64,000 nucleotides of DNA from Microbacterium sp. (GCF_017305435.1 NZ_JAFKIP010000007.1:264738-328737); one strand, 5' to 3'; positions 1 to 7,878 are shown, counted from the first letter of the stretch. Made by a program: numbers and translations. Notes: generated from the letters alone by a model not told the origin.

Positions 1-153
1 CACGATCACCGGATCGCGACGGCGGGCGCCCTGATCGGCCTGCGCGTGCCCGGCGTCGAAGTCGACGACATCGGCACGACGGCGAAGACCATGCCCGAGT
101 TCCCCCAGTTGTGGGCGCAGCTGCTCGACGAGCACGGATCCACCGCGGCATGA
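1..153 (+). CDS. aroA: 3-phosphoshikimate 1-carboxyvinyltransferase (EPSP synthase), C-terminal fragment
   Basis: Only the last 50 residues lie in the window; the gene begins upstream. EPSP synthase transfers the enolpyruvyl group of PEP to shikimate-3-phosphate in the cytoplasmic shikimate pathway. The fragment opens with [14 protein letters not shown] and continues to [16 protein letters not shown], which is the conserved C-terminal signature of AroA (DHRxAxxxALxGL, then a Thr-Lys-Thr-x-Pro-x-Phe block). The stop TGA is at 151-153 and rsgA starts 24 bp later on the same strand. In mycobacteria aroA and rsgA are also adjacent (Rv3227-Rv3228), which supports the call and suggests co-transcription. 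Confidence 0.9.
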   Translation, partial: HDHRIATAGALIGLRVPGVEVDDIGTTAKTMPEFPQLWAQLLDEHGSTAA

Positions 154-177
154 CGCGGGGCGAGGGCCGGGCGTGAC

Positions 178-1215
178 ATGAGCTGGCTGGACGATCTCGA
201 CGACGAGCCCGAGTTCGACGAAGCCGACATTCGCGTGCGGCCGAACCCCAAGGCCAACCGTCCGCGCACCAAGCGCCGCCCCGCCCACGCCGACGCGCAT
301 ATCGCGCGCGTCCTGGGCGTCGACCGCGGTCGCTACACCGTTTTGATCGACGAGGACACCGAGGACGAGCACACCGCGCTCGCGACACGGGCGCGCGAGC
401 TGCGGAAGCAGCCGATCGTCACGGGCGACCGAGCGCGCGTCGTCGGCGACGTCTCCGGCGACGAGGGCACGCTCGCGCGCATCGTGGGCATCGAGGAGCG
501 CACGTCGCTGCTGCGTCGCAGCGCCGACGACACCGATCAGGTCGAGCGCGTCGTCGTCGCGAACGCCGACCAGATGCTCATCGTGGTCGCAGCGGCCGAC
601 CCCGAGCCACGCCCGCGCCTCGTCGACCGGTATCTCGTCGCAGCGCTGGATGCCGGCATCCACCCCCTCCTCGTCGTCACCAAGACCGACCTCGCCGATC
701 CGACCTCCTTCCTCGCGCACTTCGACGGGGTCGACGACCTCGTGGTGTTCACGAGCGGGCAGGACGATATGCCGACCGACGAGATCGGCCGGCACCTGAT
801 CGGCCACTCCACCGTCTTCGTCGGGCACTCCGGCGTGGGCAAGTCGACGCTCGTCAACGCGCTCGTGCCGAGCGCCGCGCGCGCCACCGGTCACGTCAAC
901 GAGGTGACGGGGCGCGGTCGGCACACGTCGAGCTCGACGGTGTCGCTGCGCTACCTCTCCCCCTCCGGGCGCGGCTGGGTCATCGACACGCCGGGCGTCC
1001 GCTCGTTCGGTCTCGGTCACGTCGACCCCGCGAACATCCTGAAGGCGTTCAGCGATCTCGCTCTCGTCGCGGAGGAATGCCCCCGCGGCTGCACGCATCT
1101 GCCGAGCGCGCCCGACTGCGCGATCGTGGAGGCCGTCGCCGAGGGCCGGCTCGGCGAGCGCGGCGCGGCGCGGCTGGACTCCCTGCAGCGCCTGCTCGAG
1201 ACGTTCTCCGCCTGA
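178..1215 (+). CDS. rsgA: Ribosome small subunit-dependent GTPase A
   Basis: The 345-residue product is a circularly permuted GTPase that helps late maturation of the 30S ribosomal subunit. The order of motifs is the family signature. An OB-fold-like region (about 40-110) comes first, then G4 (TKTD, about 169-171), then G1 (GHSGVGKS, about 216-223), then G3 (DTPG, about 270-273). A C-terminal zinc motif follows with C301, C305, H307 and C314. The length is normal. The extra basic N-terminus (first 40 residues, NRPRTKRRP) is typical of actinobacterial homologues. It sits directly after aroA and is probably co-transcribed with it. Confidence 0.95.
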   Translation: MSWLDDLDDEPEFDEADIRVRPNPKANRPRTKRRPAHADAHIARVLGVDRGRYTVLIDEDTEDEHTALATRARELRKQPIVTGDRARVVGDVSGDEGTLARIVGIEERTSLLRRSADDTDQVERVVVANADQMLIVVAAADPEPRPRLVDRYLVAALDAGIHPLLVVTKTDLADPTSFLAHFDGVDDLVVFTSGQDDMPTDEIGRHLIGHSTVFVGHSGVGKSTLVNALVPSAARATGHVNEVTGRGRHTSSSTVSLRYLSPSGRGWVIDTPGVRSFGLGHVDPANILKAFSDLALVAEECPRGCTHLPSAPDCAIVEAVAEGRLGERGAARLDSLQRLLETFSA

Positions 1216-1244
1216 CGGCGTCCGCCGTTCCCGGGGCGTGTCCG

Positions 1245-1250
1245 TAGGCT
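1245..1250 (+). promoter_or_regulatory. Candidate -10 element TAGGCT giving a leaderless bcp mRNA
   Basis: TAGGCT lies 7 nt before the ATG at 1258, so transcription would begin at or next to the start codon. No Shine-Dalgarno sequence is visible in that gap. No good -35 is seen. The same arrangement recurs at several genes in the window. Confidence 0.45.
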
Positions 1251-1257
1251 GGATGCC

Positions 1258-1725
1258 ATGACGCAGCTGCAGCCCGGATCCCCCGCCCCCGACTTCACCC
1301 TCGTCGATCAGGACGGCGAGGAGTTCTCGCTGCACGATCTGCGCGGCCGGAACGTCGTCCTCTTCTTCTACCCCGCCGCGATGACCCCGGGGTGCACGAC
1401 GGAGGCCTGCGACTTCCGCGACTCCCTCGCCCCGCTCGAGGCGGCAGGGTACGCGGTCGTCGGGATCTCGCGCGACGAGCCGGCGAAGAACGCGGAGTTC
1501 CGCGCACGCGATGCCCTCACCTATCCCCTGCTGAGCGACCCCGACCACGCCGTCCACGAGGCCTACGGCGCGTGGGGCGAGAAGATGAACTACGGCAAGA
1601 AGATCGAGGGCGTCATCCGTTCGACGTTCGTGCTGGATGCGAACGGCACCGTGGTCCACGCCCTCACGGGCGTCAAGGCGACGGGACACGTCGCGCGCGT
1701 GCGGAAGCTCCTCGGCGTCGGCTGA
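1258..1725 (+). CDS. bcp: Thioredoxin-dependent peroxiredoxin, BCP/PrxQ type
   Basis: The 155-residue protein is a cytoplasmic thiol peroxidase that reduces hydrogen peroxide and alkyl hydroperoxides with electrons from thioredoxin. It has the AhpC/TSA fold signatures: PDFTLVDQDG near the start, then the active-site block TPGCTTEACDFRD. C46 is the peroxidatic cysteine and C51 the resolving cysteine five residues later, the atypical 2-Cys arrangement of BCP/PrxQ. The usual block begins PKAxTPGC; here it is PAAMTPGC, a minor change. Length is normal for the family. The start was chosen because the conserved N-terminus begins there, although no ribosome binding site precedes it. Confidence 0.92.
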   Translation: MTQLQPGSPAPDFTLVDQDGEEFSLHDLRGRNVVLFFYPAAMTPGCTTEACDFRDSLAPLEAAGYAVVGISRDEPAKNAEFRARDALTYPLLSDPDHAVHEAYGAWGEKMNYGKKIEGVIRSTFVLDANGTVVHALTGVKATGHVARVRKLLGVG

Positions 1726-1727
1726 GC

Positions 1728-2108
1728 TCAGCGCGGACGGGCGCCCGCACGCCGCACGGCGGCGAACAGCAGCACGAGTCCGACCGCAGCGGGAAGCGCC
1801 ACGGCGAGGGCGAACCCGAATGCGGGCGCGGGTCCCGTGACCGCGCCGAGCGCGACGGCCAGCATCAGCAGCTGCGTCACGATTCCGCCCGACCGCCCCC
1901 ACGATCGCCCCCGCGCGGTCGCGACACCGAACGCGGCGACGGCGGCCGCGCCGACAGCCGTGAGGACGACCAGGGCGATCGAGCTCGTGACGTCGGCGGT
2001 GTCACCCCCGATGAGAGCGACGATCTCCCAGCCCGCCACAACGACGAGCCCCGACGCCTCGAGCCCCAGAAGGGCGGCGGACAGGCGGTCGGGAGCGCTG
2101 GTGGGCAT
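1728..2108 (-). CDS. Small integral membrane protein of unknown function
   Basis: This encodes a 126-residue protein made almost entirely of four hydrophobic segments (about 12-34, 40-63, 75-93 and 97-118), with a basic C-terminal tail (VRRAGARPR). No catalytic or binding motif is recognisable. Its stop lies 2 bp from the stop of bcp, so the two genes converge with no room for a terminator between them. Similar four-helix proteins are common in actinobacterial genomes, but I cannot assign a role. Codon use matches the neighbours, which supports its being a real gene. Confidence 0.65.
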   Translation of the reverse strand: MPTSAPDRLSAALLGLEASGLVVVAGWEIVALIGGDTADVTSSIALVVLTAVGAAAVAAFGVATARGRSWGRSGGIVTQLLMLAVALGAVTGPAPAFGFALAVALPAAVGLVLLFAAVRRAGARPR

Positions 2109-2338
2109 CGGCGAAGTCTCCTCGGTTGCACGTTCGGTTCGCGTGGCATCTCAGGCGATCCACAGCAATCCCGCCCGGGAAATCGCAGTTCACCCTTGAT
2201 TCATCCGAATGTGCATGGGACGATAGATCACGCAGTGTGCTCCCACAGCGAAGTGGGGCGAGCGAATCCGCTCGCACACCCACCAGGGTATCGGACGCCC
2301 GAAGTCCCGCCCTCACCCGCACGTCACCTTCCCGCATC

Positions 2339-2344
2339 AAGGAG
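2339..2344 (+). promoter_or_regulatory. Ribosome binding site of whiB1 (AAGGAG)
   Basis: AAGGAG ends 9 nt before the ATG at 2354 and fixes the WhiB1 start there. In-frame upstream sequence back to 2126 is not conserved in WhiB1 proteins and is taken as leader. A possible -35-like TTGATT is at 2196-2201, with no clear -10. Confidence 0.8.
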
Positions 2345-2353
2345 CACCCCACT

Positions 2354-2602
2354 ATGGATTGGCGCGACAAGTCCGCCTGCCTCACGGTCGACCCCGAGCT
2401 GTTCTTCCCCGTCGGGAACACCGGGCCCGCCGTCGAGCAGATCGAAAAGGCCAAGGCCGTCTGTGCGCGCTGCACGGTGACCGAGATCTGCCTGCAGTAC
2501 GCCCTCGAGACCGGTCAGGACTCGGGCGTGTGGGGTGGCCTCTCCGAGGACGAGCGTCGCGCGCTCAAGCGCCGCGCCGCCCGCGCCCGCCGCGCTTCCT
2601 GA
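2354..2602 (+). CDS. whiB1: WhiB1-type iron-sulfur transcriptional regulator
   Basis: This 82-residue WhiB-family protein would bind a nitric-oxide-sensitive [4Fe-4S] cluster and act as a transcription factor with the primary sigma factor. The four cluster cysteines are C9, C37, C40 and C46. They are followed by the GVWGGLSEDERR turn motif and a basic tail (KRRAARARR) for DNA contact. Starting with MDWR and with cysteines at exactly these positions, it matches mycobacterial WhiB1 (84 residues) rather than WhiB2-7. It converges with a PdtaS-like kinase, the same pairing as Rv3219 and Rv3220c. The roughly 245-bp upstream region is large for this genome and probably holds regulatory sites. Confidence 0.93.
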   Translation: MDWRDKSACLTVDPELFFPVGNTGPAVEQIEKAKAVCARCTVTEICLQYALETGQDSGVWGGLSEDERRALKRRAARARRAS

Positions 2603-2608
2603 GCCCCC

Positions 2609-4096
2609 TCACGTGCGCTCGAGGTAGCGCATCGGGATCTCGATCGTCACCTCGGTGCCCGATCCGACCAGCGTGTGCCAGTCGATCGTGCCGCTGAGCT
2701 CGCCCTGGATGAGGGTGCGTACGATCTGCGTGCCGAGGCCGCGCCCGACCTGACCCTCGGGCAGCCCCACGCCGGTGTCGCGCACCTTGACGCCCAGGAA
2801 CTCCGGCGTGCGCTCGGCGATGATCTCGACCTCGCCCTCGCGGTCGGCGAGACCGTGCTCGACCGCATTCGTCACGAGCTCGGTGAGCGCGAGCGCGAGC
2901 GGCGTCGCGTACTCGCTCGGAAGCGTCCCGAAACGCCCCGTCTTGAGGGTGCGGGCACGAGTGTTCGGGGATGCCGCGACCTCCGCCACGAGCTTCAGGA
3001 CCCGGTCGAACACGTCGTCGAAATCGACGTTCTGAGCGAGGCCCTCCGACAGCGTGTCGTGCACGACCGCGATCGCCGACACGCGCCGCATGGCGTGGGT
3101 CAAGGCATCCCGCGCTTCGTCCGAATGCGTACGACGCGCCTGGATGCGCAGGAGGGACGCCACGGTCTGCAGGTTGTTCTTGACGCGGTGATGGATCTCA
3201 CGGATCGTCGCGTCCTTCGTGATGAGCTCCTGCTCCTGGTGACGGATCTCCGTCACGTCACGGCACAGCACGATCGCGCCGATCCGGTGGCCCCGATCCT
3301 TGAGAGGGATCGTCCGCAGCGACACCGTCACCCCGCGCGCCTCGATGTCGGCCCGCCACGGGGCACGGCCGGCCATCACGATCGGCAGCGATTCGTCGAA
3401 GTCCCGCCCCTTGGGCAGGATGCCGGATGCCACTTCGAGCAGCGACTCGCCCTCGAGCTCGTCGTCGAATCCCAGCCGATTGAAGGCGGACAGGGCGTTC
3501 GGGCTCGCGAACGTCGTGATCCCGTCCACGTCGATGCGGATGAGTCCGTCGGACGCGCGCGGTGCGCCCCGGCGCGGCGACGTCGGCGCGGTGAGGTCGG
3601 GGAAGTCGGCGGCGGCGACCATGCCGAAGACGTCGTCGGCGCAGTCGTTGAAGGTGATCTGCTGCCGCGACGGCGTGCGGGCTTCGCCCAGGTTGGTGTG
3701 CCGGGTCAGAACGCCGAGGACGGTCGGGGGCGTATCCGCCGTCCCCCGCGCACGCACGATCGGCACGGCGCGCACGCGCGTCGGCGTCTCTTCGAACCAG
3801 TCCGGCGACGCGGAATCGACGATCTCGACGCGGGTGAAGGCGTCGCGCACCTGCGTGCGCCACTGGGGCCTGACGAGATCGCCGACGATGTCGCGGTAGA
3901 AGAGCGTCGCCGCGCCCGAGGGGCGCGTGTGGGCCACCGCGATGAACGAGTCGTCCGCCGTCGGCACCCAGATCACGATGTCCGCGAAGGCGAGGTCGGC
4001 CAGAAGCTGACCGTCTCCGGCGAGCCGGTGGAGCCACTCCACATCGGCCTCCGACGAACGTCCCTGGGCGTACACGAGATCGCTGAGCGTCGACAC
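2609..4096 (-). CDS. pdtaS: PdtaS-like cytosolic sensor histidine kinase
   Basis: The 495-residue protein has no membrane segment. It has an N-terminal GAF-like domain (about 1-165), a PAS domain (about 185-285), a HisKA_2 phosphoacceptor helix (IREIHHRVKNNLQT, phosphohistidine H302 or H303) and a HATPase_c domain ending in GLGTQIV. Kinases of this type phosphorylate ANTAR-domain response regulators that bind RNA (PdtaR), controlling transcription antitermination. The cognate regulator is not in this window, as is also true in mycobacteria, where PdtaS and PdtaR are unlinked. The gene is convergent with whiB1, with 6 bp between stops, repeating the Rv3219/Rv3220c arrangement. Length fits the family. 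Confidence 0.9.
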   Translation of the reverse strand: MSTLSDLVYAQGRSSEADVEWLHRLAGDGQLLADLAFADIVIWVPTADDSFIAVAHTRPSGAATLFYRDIVGDLVRPQWRTQVRDAFTRVEIVDSASPDWFEETPTRVRAVPIVRARGTADTPPTVLGVLTRHTNLGEARTPSRQQITFNDCADDVFGMVAAADFPDLTAPTSPRRGAPRASDGLIRIDVDGITTFASPNALSAFNRLGFDDELEGESLLEVASGILPKGRDFDESLPIVMAGRAPWRADIEARGVTVSLRTIPLKDRGHRIGAIVLCRDVTEIRHQEQELITKDATIREIHHRVKNNLQTVASLLRIQARRTHSDEARDALTHAMRRVSAIAVVHDTLSEGLAQNVDFDDVFDRVLKLVAEVAASPNTRARTLKTGRFGTLPSEYATPLALALTELVTNAVEHGLADREGEVEIIAERTPEFLGVKVRDTGVGLPEGQVGRGLGTQIVRTLIQGELSGTIDWHTLVGSGTEVTIEIPMRYLERT

Positions 4097-4119
4097 GGCA
4101 CCAGCCTATTGGGCCGTGC

Positions 4120-5445
4120 TCAGGCGGTGCGCGCATCGCCGCGCGCGGTGCGCCGCAGGGAGAAGGCCGAGCCCTCCCGCTCCCGCTCGCGATCCCGCCG
4201 CCGCGCGCGTCCCGGCTGCGCCGGAGCGGCCGGGGGCTCGATCGCCTCGCCGACGAACCTCCGGACCGCCCCGGCGAGCGCAGAGCGGCCCGCGACGTCG
4301 GCGACCGGTCGGGCGGCGAGGGTCGCGGCATCCGCCGCCTTCGGGTCCCACGGCACGAACCACACGTCGCGCGCGGACGCGTACCGCTCGAGCGTGCGTC
4401 GCACCTGACCACGTGCGTCCATGCCCAGGGTCGCGGTGCGGGTCTTGTTGACGACGACGCGCACAGGACGCGCGCCGATGACGGCGCGCAGCTCGGCGTG
4501 CGCGCGGATGAACCGGGAGACGCCGACCGGGTCGGCCGCGACGACCGCCACGACGACATCCGCCGCCTCGAGCGCCGCCAGCGTCGCCGCGTTGCGGCGC
4601 GGGCCGTCCAGATCGCTCACGATCTCCTCGTCGCGCTCGAGGGATGCCGCGACGTCGACGACGATGTCGTCCGCCCATTCCCGCGTCTGCTCGAGCGCGG
4701 CGCTCACACGCGCGTGCGAGAGCTCGGGCCATCGCGCGGGGCGGTTGATGCCGGTGAGCACGTCGATCTCGCCGAGCGGACTCGCGATCCGGGCGAGCTC
4801 CGCCGTCGTCAGCGTGCCGCGGCCGGCTTGACGACACGCGGCGGCGAAGCCCGGGCCCTCGTCGGCGAGCCCCGTCATCATGGCGATCGACGGGGCGTGC
4901 GCGTCGGCATCCACGAGCCCGACGCGTCGTCCGTCGCGCGCGAGCTCGCAGGCCAGCTCGATCGCGATGCGGGTACGCCCCGGCGCGCCGGCCGCGCCCC
5001 AGACGGCGATGATGCGCCCGCGCGGGCGCTCGGGGGCGGATGCGTCGACGGCGACCGCGGCCAGCAGGTCGTCCGCAGCCACGTCGGGCGCGTACGACGC
5101 GACGCCGAACACGGCGGCGGTACGACGGGCGGCGGGGGTGTCGCAGAGCGCGGCGATGCGCACGCCGAACCGGTCGCAGACGGCCACGAGGTCGGCCGTC
5201 AGTGCGTCCCGCTCGGCATCGACGACGAGGACGTCCGCGCGGGCGAGTGCACCGAGGACCTCGGCGGCTTCGCGCCCCGCGATCGCATCGACGGCAGCGG
5301 CGGCGGGCGCCGACCGGTCGACGACCGCCGCGATCGACGCGCCGGCATCCTGCAGCAGATCCGCCAGCTCGCGGCCGCGGGCCCCGGCTACGGCGACGAC
5401 GACCGACGGTGCGGAGCGGCCGGCGCCCCGGGCGGCTGCGCTCAT
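4120..5445 (-). CDS. CpaE/MinD-like P-loop ATPase
   Basis: The 441-residue protein resembles the CpaE branch of the MinD/ParA ATPases. An N-terminal receiver-like half (about 1-140) precedes the ATPase half. The P-loop reads IAVWGAAGAPGRTRIAIELA, so the signature lysines of MinD/ParA are missing and Arg stands where the Walker A Lys is expected. A switch-like VDADAHAPS and a VVNKTR base-binding motif are present. The C-terminus is basic (RARRRDREREREG). The start ATG at 5445 overlaps the stop of the SAF gene by 4 bp (ATGA), so the two are translationally coupled. CpaE proteins help assemble Flp-type pili, but no pilin, secretin or TadA is nearby, so the role here is open. Confidence 0.75.
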   Translation of the reverse strand: MSAAARGAGRSAPSVVVAVAGARGRELADLLQDAGASIAAVVDRSAPAAAAVDAIAGREAAEVLGALARADVLVVDAERDALTADLVAVCDRFGVRIAALCDTPAARRTAAVFGVASYAPDVAADDLLAAVAVDASAPERPRGRIIAVWGAAGAPGRTRIAIELACELARDGRRVGLVDADAHAPSIAMMTGLADEGPGFAAACRQAGRGTLTTAELARIASPLGEIDVLTGINRPARWPELSHARVSAALEQTREWADDIVVDVAASLERDEEIVSDLDGPRRNAATLAALEAADVVVAVVAADPVGVSRFIRAHAELRAVIGARPVRVVVNKTRTATLGMDARGQVRRTLERYASARDVWFVPWDPKAADAATLAARPVADVAGRSALAGAVRRFVGEAIEPPAAPAQPGRARRRDREREREGSAFSLRRTARGDARTA

Positions 5446-6071
5446 CGCCCGGCCGCCGCGGTGGGAACGATCGACAGGCTCGCACCGCCCGAGATCGCCG
5501 CGAGGGTGTCGGGGACGTCGGCGCGCCCGATCACGAGTTCGACGGCAGGTCCCGCCGATCCCATCATCGACTCGTCGCTCGTCACAGAGACGACGGTCGC
5601 GGTGGGGACGAGGATGCGCGGCGCGTCGAACGTGCCGCGCTCGAGCTGCGGTGCGGCCCAGACCTCGACCGTCGAGCCGGGCGCGACGGCGGCGGGGATC
5701 TCCGTCGCGCTGTGCACGACGACCCGTGTCGTGCGCGCGCTCTCGGCGGCGCCGACGGCTCCCCGCGGGACGAGCTCGCCCGCCGTGATCGTGCGCGTCG
5801 CGATCGAGCCGGGCTCGAGCGTGGCGGGTGTCGCGTACGCGTCCTCGAGCTGGCCGAGCGCGACGTCCACCACGCGCAGATCGTCCGACCCGACCGTGTC
5901 GCCGGGCACGAGCGTGCGCGCCGCGGCGAAGACCGGGACCGTCTGACGCGCCGCGGCGACGACGAGCCAGACCCCGACGACGCTGACGACGACGAGGAGG
6001 ATGCCGAGGAGGAACCGGATGTCGGCCCAGAATGCACGCGGGCGGGGACGCGCTGAGGTGTGGTCGCTCAT
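5442..6071 (-). CDS. SAF-domain, CpaB/RcpC-like membrane-anchored protein
   Basis: This encodes 209 residues. A cytoplasmic N-terminus is followed by one membrane segment (about 20-45, FLLGILLVVVSVVGVWLVVA) and an extracytoplasmic SAF domain (VPVFAAARTLVPGDTVGSDDL, about 46-110). The SAF fold occurs in CpaB/RcpC of Flp pili and in antifreeze-like proteins. The ATG at 6071 was chosen because the membrane anchor follows directly; a longer reading frame to 6158 exists but lacks conserved features. It overlaps the downstream CpaE-like ATPase by 4 bp. No other pilus gene is visible, so this looks like a two-gene module detached from a full Tad system. Confidence 0.72.
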   Translation of the reverse strand: MSDHTSARPRPRAFWADIRFLLGILLVVVSVVGVWLVVAAARQTVPVFAAARTLVPGDTVGSDDLRVVDVALGQLEDAYATPATLEPGSIATRTITAGELVPRGAVGAAESARTTRVVVHSATEIPAAVAPGSTVEVWAAPQLERGTFDAPRILVPTATVVSVTSDESMMGSAGPAVELVIGRADVPDTLAAISGGASLSIVPTAAAGR

Positions 6072-6109
6072 GACCCCATCGTGACGCGCCGGCGGCCCGC
6101 GCGCCCGGG

Positions 6110-6118
6110 TTATCCACA
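6110..6118. other. DnaA-box-like site TTATCCACA
   Basis: An exact match to the consensus DnaA box lies in the 96-bp gap between the divergent SAF and HTH genes. A near match, CTATCCACA, is at 7129-7137 between two other divergent genes. There is no dnaA or dnaN nearby and no cluster of boxes, so this is not an origin. Confidence 0.4.
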
Positions 6119-6155
6119 GGCTGGCGCCGCGCCCGGAAGAGCGTCCGACGCGGCG

Positions 6156-6161
6156 CATAAT
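6156..6161 (+). promoter_or_regulatory. Candidate -10 element CATAAT, leaderless start
   Basis: CATAAT is a 5/6 match to TATAAT and ends 6 nt before the ATG at 6168, so the transcript of the HTH gene would start on its first codon. No convincing -35 is seen. Confidence 0.5.
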
Positions 6162-6167
6162 TGCCTC

Positions 6168-6479
6168 ATGCCCGAATCCCGCACGCCCGAACCTCCGACA
6201 TCGGAACCCGCGGATACCGGCGACCGTCTCTACACCCCCGCGGAGGTCGCGGAGATGCTGCAGCTCTCGGTCGACGAGGTGATCGCGCTCGTCCTCGATG
6301 CGCGGCTGCGCGGCGTCAAGGTCGGATCGCCGGCTCGCTGGCGCGTCGAGGCCGCGAGCGTCGAGGGCTACCTCGACGACCAGGCCGAGGAGGCGCGGCG
6401 GATGGCGCTGTGGCGCGAGTCGAACGCCGCCAGCTTCCCCGAGCTGTGGGGGCGCGGCGCGGTGCGCCGGGGGGACTGA
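6168..6479 (+). CDS. Excisionase-type helix-turn-helix DNA-binding protein
   Basis: This encodes 103 residues with an excisionase/MerR-like winged helix at about 20-66: LYTPAEVAEMLQLSVDEVIALV, then a wing with W and the recognition-helix end EGYLDDQ. Proteins of this class bind DNA as small regulators or recombination directionality factors. No integrase or attachment site is nearby and the gene sits in conserved chromosomal context, so a housekeeping regulatory role is more likely than phage excision. The start at 6168 is supported by the -10 six nt upstream. It converges with the next gene with a 1-bp gap. Confidence 0.8.
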   Translation: MPESRTPEPPTSEPADTGDRLYTPAEVAEMLQLSVDEVIALVLDARLRGVKVGSPARWRVEAASVEGYLDDQAEEARRMALWRESNAASFPELWGRGAVRRGD

Positions 6480-6480
6480 G

Positions 6481-7089
6481 TCAGTCGAGGTCGGATGCCT
6501 CGGCGAGGCGCACGAGGACGATCGCCGCGAACGGGACCACCCGGTACCCGGTGACGTTCTCCGCGCGCCTCGGGGCGCCGCGGTCGTGCACCGCGAGATC
6601 GAGATGATCCGCGCCCGCGCGGTCGATCGTGCCCGCGAGCTCCCGCCCGTCGCTCGTCTGCACGGTGACGGCGACGCGGCGGCGGACGAGGTCGCGCAGG
6701 ACGAAGCCGAGCCCCATGCGCTGAGCGAGCGCCGGACCGGGGTCCGCCTCGCGCACGCTCACGAGCACGGCATCCATCGGCGCGCCGATCCCCGTGAGGG
6801 CGCTCAGCGGCACGATCACCGCCTGTGCGCCGAGCGGTCCGCCCGCCGGCGTCGACACGGCCGCGAACCAATCCGCGCCGACGCGGGCGATCCGCCCGAT
6901 GACGGTCGTTCCGTCGGCGAGGTGCGCGGCGACCTCCCGCGGCTGCCGAGACAGGGCGACGAGGCGCTCGCGCAGCACGACACGCGACAGCCGCAGCCGT
7001 TCGGCCTCGGTGTCCAGCGCGGCGCGCTCGGCCTCCCATTCGGAGTCGAGCTGATCTTCCAGGTCTTCGAAGAAGCGATCCCAGCGCAC
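6481..7089 (-). CDS. Conserved actinobacterial protein of unknown function
   Basis: This 202-residue soluble protein begins with an acidic helical segment (MRWDRFFEDLEDQLDSEWEAE, about 1-35) that leads into a further helix to about 55. Two beta-rich segments follow: VAAHLADGTTVIGRIARVGADW (about 53-75) and VTVQTSDGRELAGTIDRAGADHLDLAVHD (about 140-168). These have the spacing of SH3/LSm-like barrels, which suggests a small beta-barrel binding fold, possibly for nucleic acid; this is an inference from pattern only. It is divergent from the Rv3235-like gene. No catalytic residues stand out. Confidence 0.65.
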   Translation of the reverse strand: MRWDRFFEDLEDQLDSEWEAERAALDTEAERLRLSRVVLRERLVALSRQPREVAAHLADGTTVIGRIARVGADWFAAVSTPAGGPLGAQAVIVPLSALTGIGAPMDAVLVSVREADPGPALAQRMGLGFVLRDLVRRRVAVTVQTSDGRELAGTIDRAGADHLDLAVHDRGAPRRAENVTGYRVVPFAAIVLVRLAEASDLD

Positions 7090-7230
7090 CCCGCGAGCGT
7101 ACGTCGGCGGGCGGGACGCGCGCGTCGACTATCCACAGGTGAGGGGATTCTCATCCCACGGCACCCTCTCGCGTGTTGTACTCGGTTCCGTCGACACGGG
7201 AGCCGGTCCCGATCGACACGATTTCGGCCG

Positions 7231-7237
7231 AAGGAGG
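7231..7237 (+). promoter_or_regulatory. Ribosome binding site AAGGAGG of the Rv3235-like gene
   Basis: A full-length Shine-Dalgarno sequence ends 5 nt before the ATG at 7243 and decides that start over several upstream in-frame codons. Confidence 0.8.
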
Positions 7238-7242
7238 TCGCC

Positions 7243-7683
7243 ATGGTCCCGCCGAATCCCGGTACCGCACGCCGCGGGGCGCGTTCGTCCTCGGCGCTCG
7301 AGGTCGCGGAGTACTTCGCGCCGCAGCGGACGCCGACAACGAACCTGCCCGACCCCGTGCCGCTGCTCGCGAACCTCACGATCGGCGTCCTGGAGGTTCT
7401 GGCGGGCGTCCGCGAGGTCGATCAGCTCGCCCGCTGGCTCGGCGAGGATGCCTACCGTGCGCTGCTGACCCGCGCCAACCTGTCCGCGCGGGCGCGCAAC
7501 GCGCGCGGCGTCACACCGGCCCGGCCGGCGTACCGCATCATCTCGACGCGCTGCTCCTCGCCGGCGGACGGCGTCATCGAAGGCGTCGTGATCACGGCCG
7601 GCCCGGCGCGCACGCGCGCCGTCGCCGTGCGCCTCGAGGGCTGGGACGGCCGTTGGCGCGCCACCTCCCTCGCCGCGCTGTGA
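7243..7683 (+). CDS. Rv3235 family protein
   Basis: This encodes 146 residues of the small actinobacterial family named after M. tuberculosis Rv3235. A low-complexity N-terminus (1-40) is followed by a helical region (LPDPVPLLANLTIGVLEVLAGVREVDQLARWL, about 41-75). Next comes a beta region with the conserved end (RAVAVRLEGWDGRWRATSL), which resembles a steroid-isomerase-like or SnoaL-like strand pattern. Function is unknown in any organism I know of. In mycobacteria it lies a few genes from secA1, as here. The strong AAGGAGG at 7231 fixes the start. No membrane segment or signal peptide. Confidence 0.75.
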   Translation: MVPPNPGTARRGARSSSALEVAEYFAPQRTPTTNLPDPVPLLANLTIGVLEVLAGVREVDQLARWLGEDAYRALLTRANLSARARNARGVTPARPAYRIISTRCSSPADGVIEGVVITAGPARTRAVAVRLEGWDGRWRATSLAAL

Positions 7684-7732
7684 CACGAGCCGGGTCAATG
7701 CTGCGCAGCAGCGTTGAGGCGGCTGCGTGTCA

Positions 7733-7772
7733 GGTTGAGTAGCCGCGCTCGTGTGCGCGGCGTATCGAAACC
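7733..7772. repeat. Intergenic palindromic repeat, GGTTGAGTAG/CGTATCGAAACC type
   Basis: The element begins GGTTGAGTAG and ends GCGTATCGAAACC. Its core CCGCGC (7743-7748) and GCGCGG (7755-7760) form a perfect stem around a 6-nt loop, and GGTT/AACC close the ends. It lies between the convergent Rv3235-like and aminotransferase genes and could also terminate transcription. From memory, elements with these ends are widespread in Microbacteriaceae; a genome search would settle that. Confidence 0.6.
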
Positions 7773-7840
7773 TCCCACACCCCCGCCACCGAGCGCCCGG
7801 GCCACGGCCCGGCCAACAAGCGCCGAGGCCACACCCCGGT

Positions 7841-7878
7841 GATCGAGTGCCGGCGCGCAGCGTCGGTGTATCGAGATC
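7841..7878. repeat. Intergenic palindromic repeat, GATCGAGTGCC/GTATCGAGATC type
   Basis: This 38-bp element begins GATCGAGTGCCG and ends GGTGTATCGAGATC with a GC-rich self-complementary centre. The same element occurs at 9164-9199 in the opposite orientation, and three tandem copies are at 30058-30172. Its last bases form part of the stop codon of the minus-strand aminotransferase gene. Confidence 0.7.

Noticed and set aside
2675-4408. A 577-codon open frame opposite pdtaS.
   Set aside because: Its composition is Arg/Asp/His-rich with no motif, and the minus-strand kinase domains are unambiguous.
6168-6479. Excisionase of an integrated phage or plasmid.
   Set aside because: No integrase, attachment repeats or phage genes are nearby, and the flanking genes are conserved chromosomal genes.
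6060-7140. A replication origin, suggested by TTATCCACA and CTATCCACA sites.
   Set aside because: There are only two scattered sites, no AT-rich unwinding stretch, and no dnaA, dnaN or rpmH.
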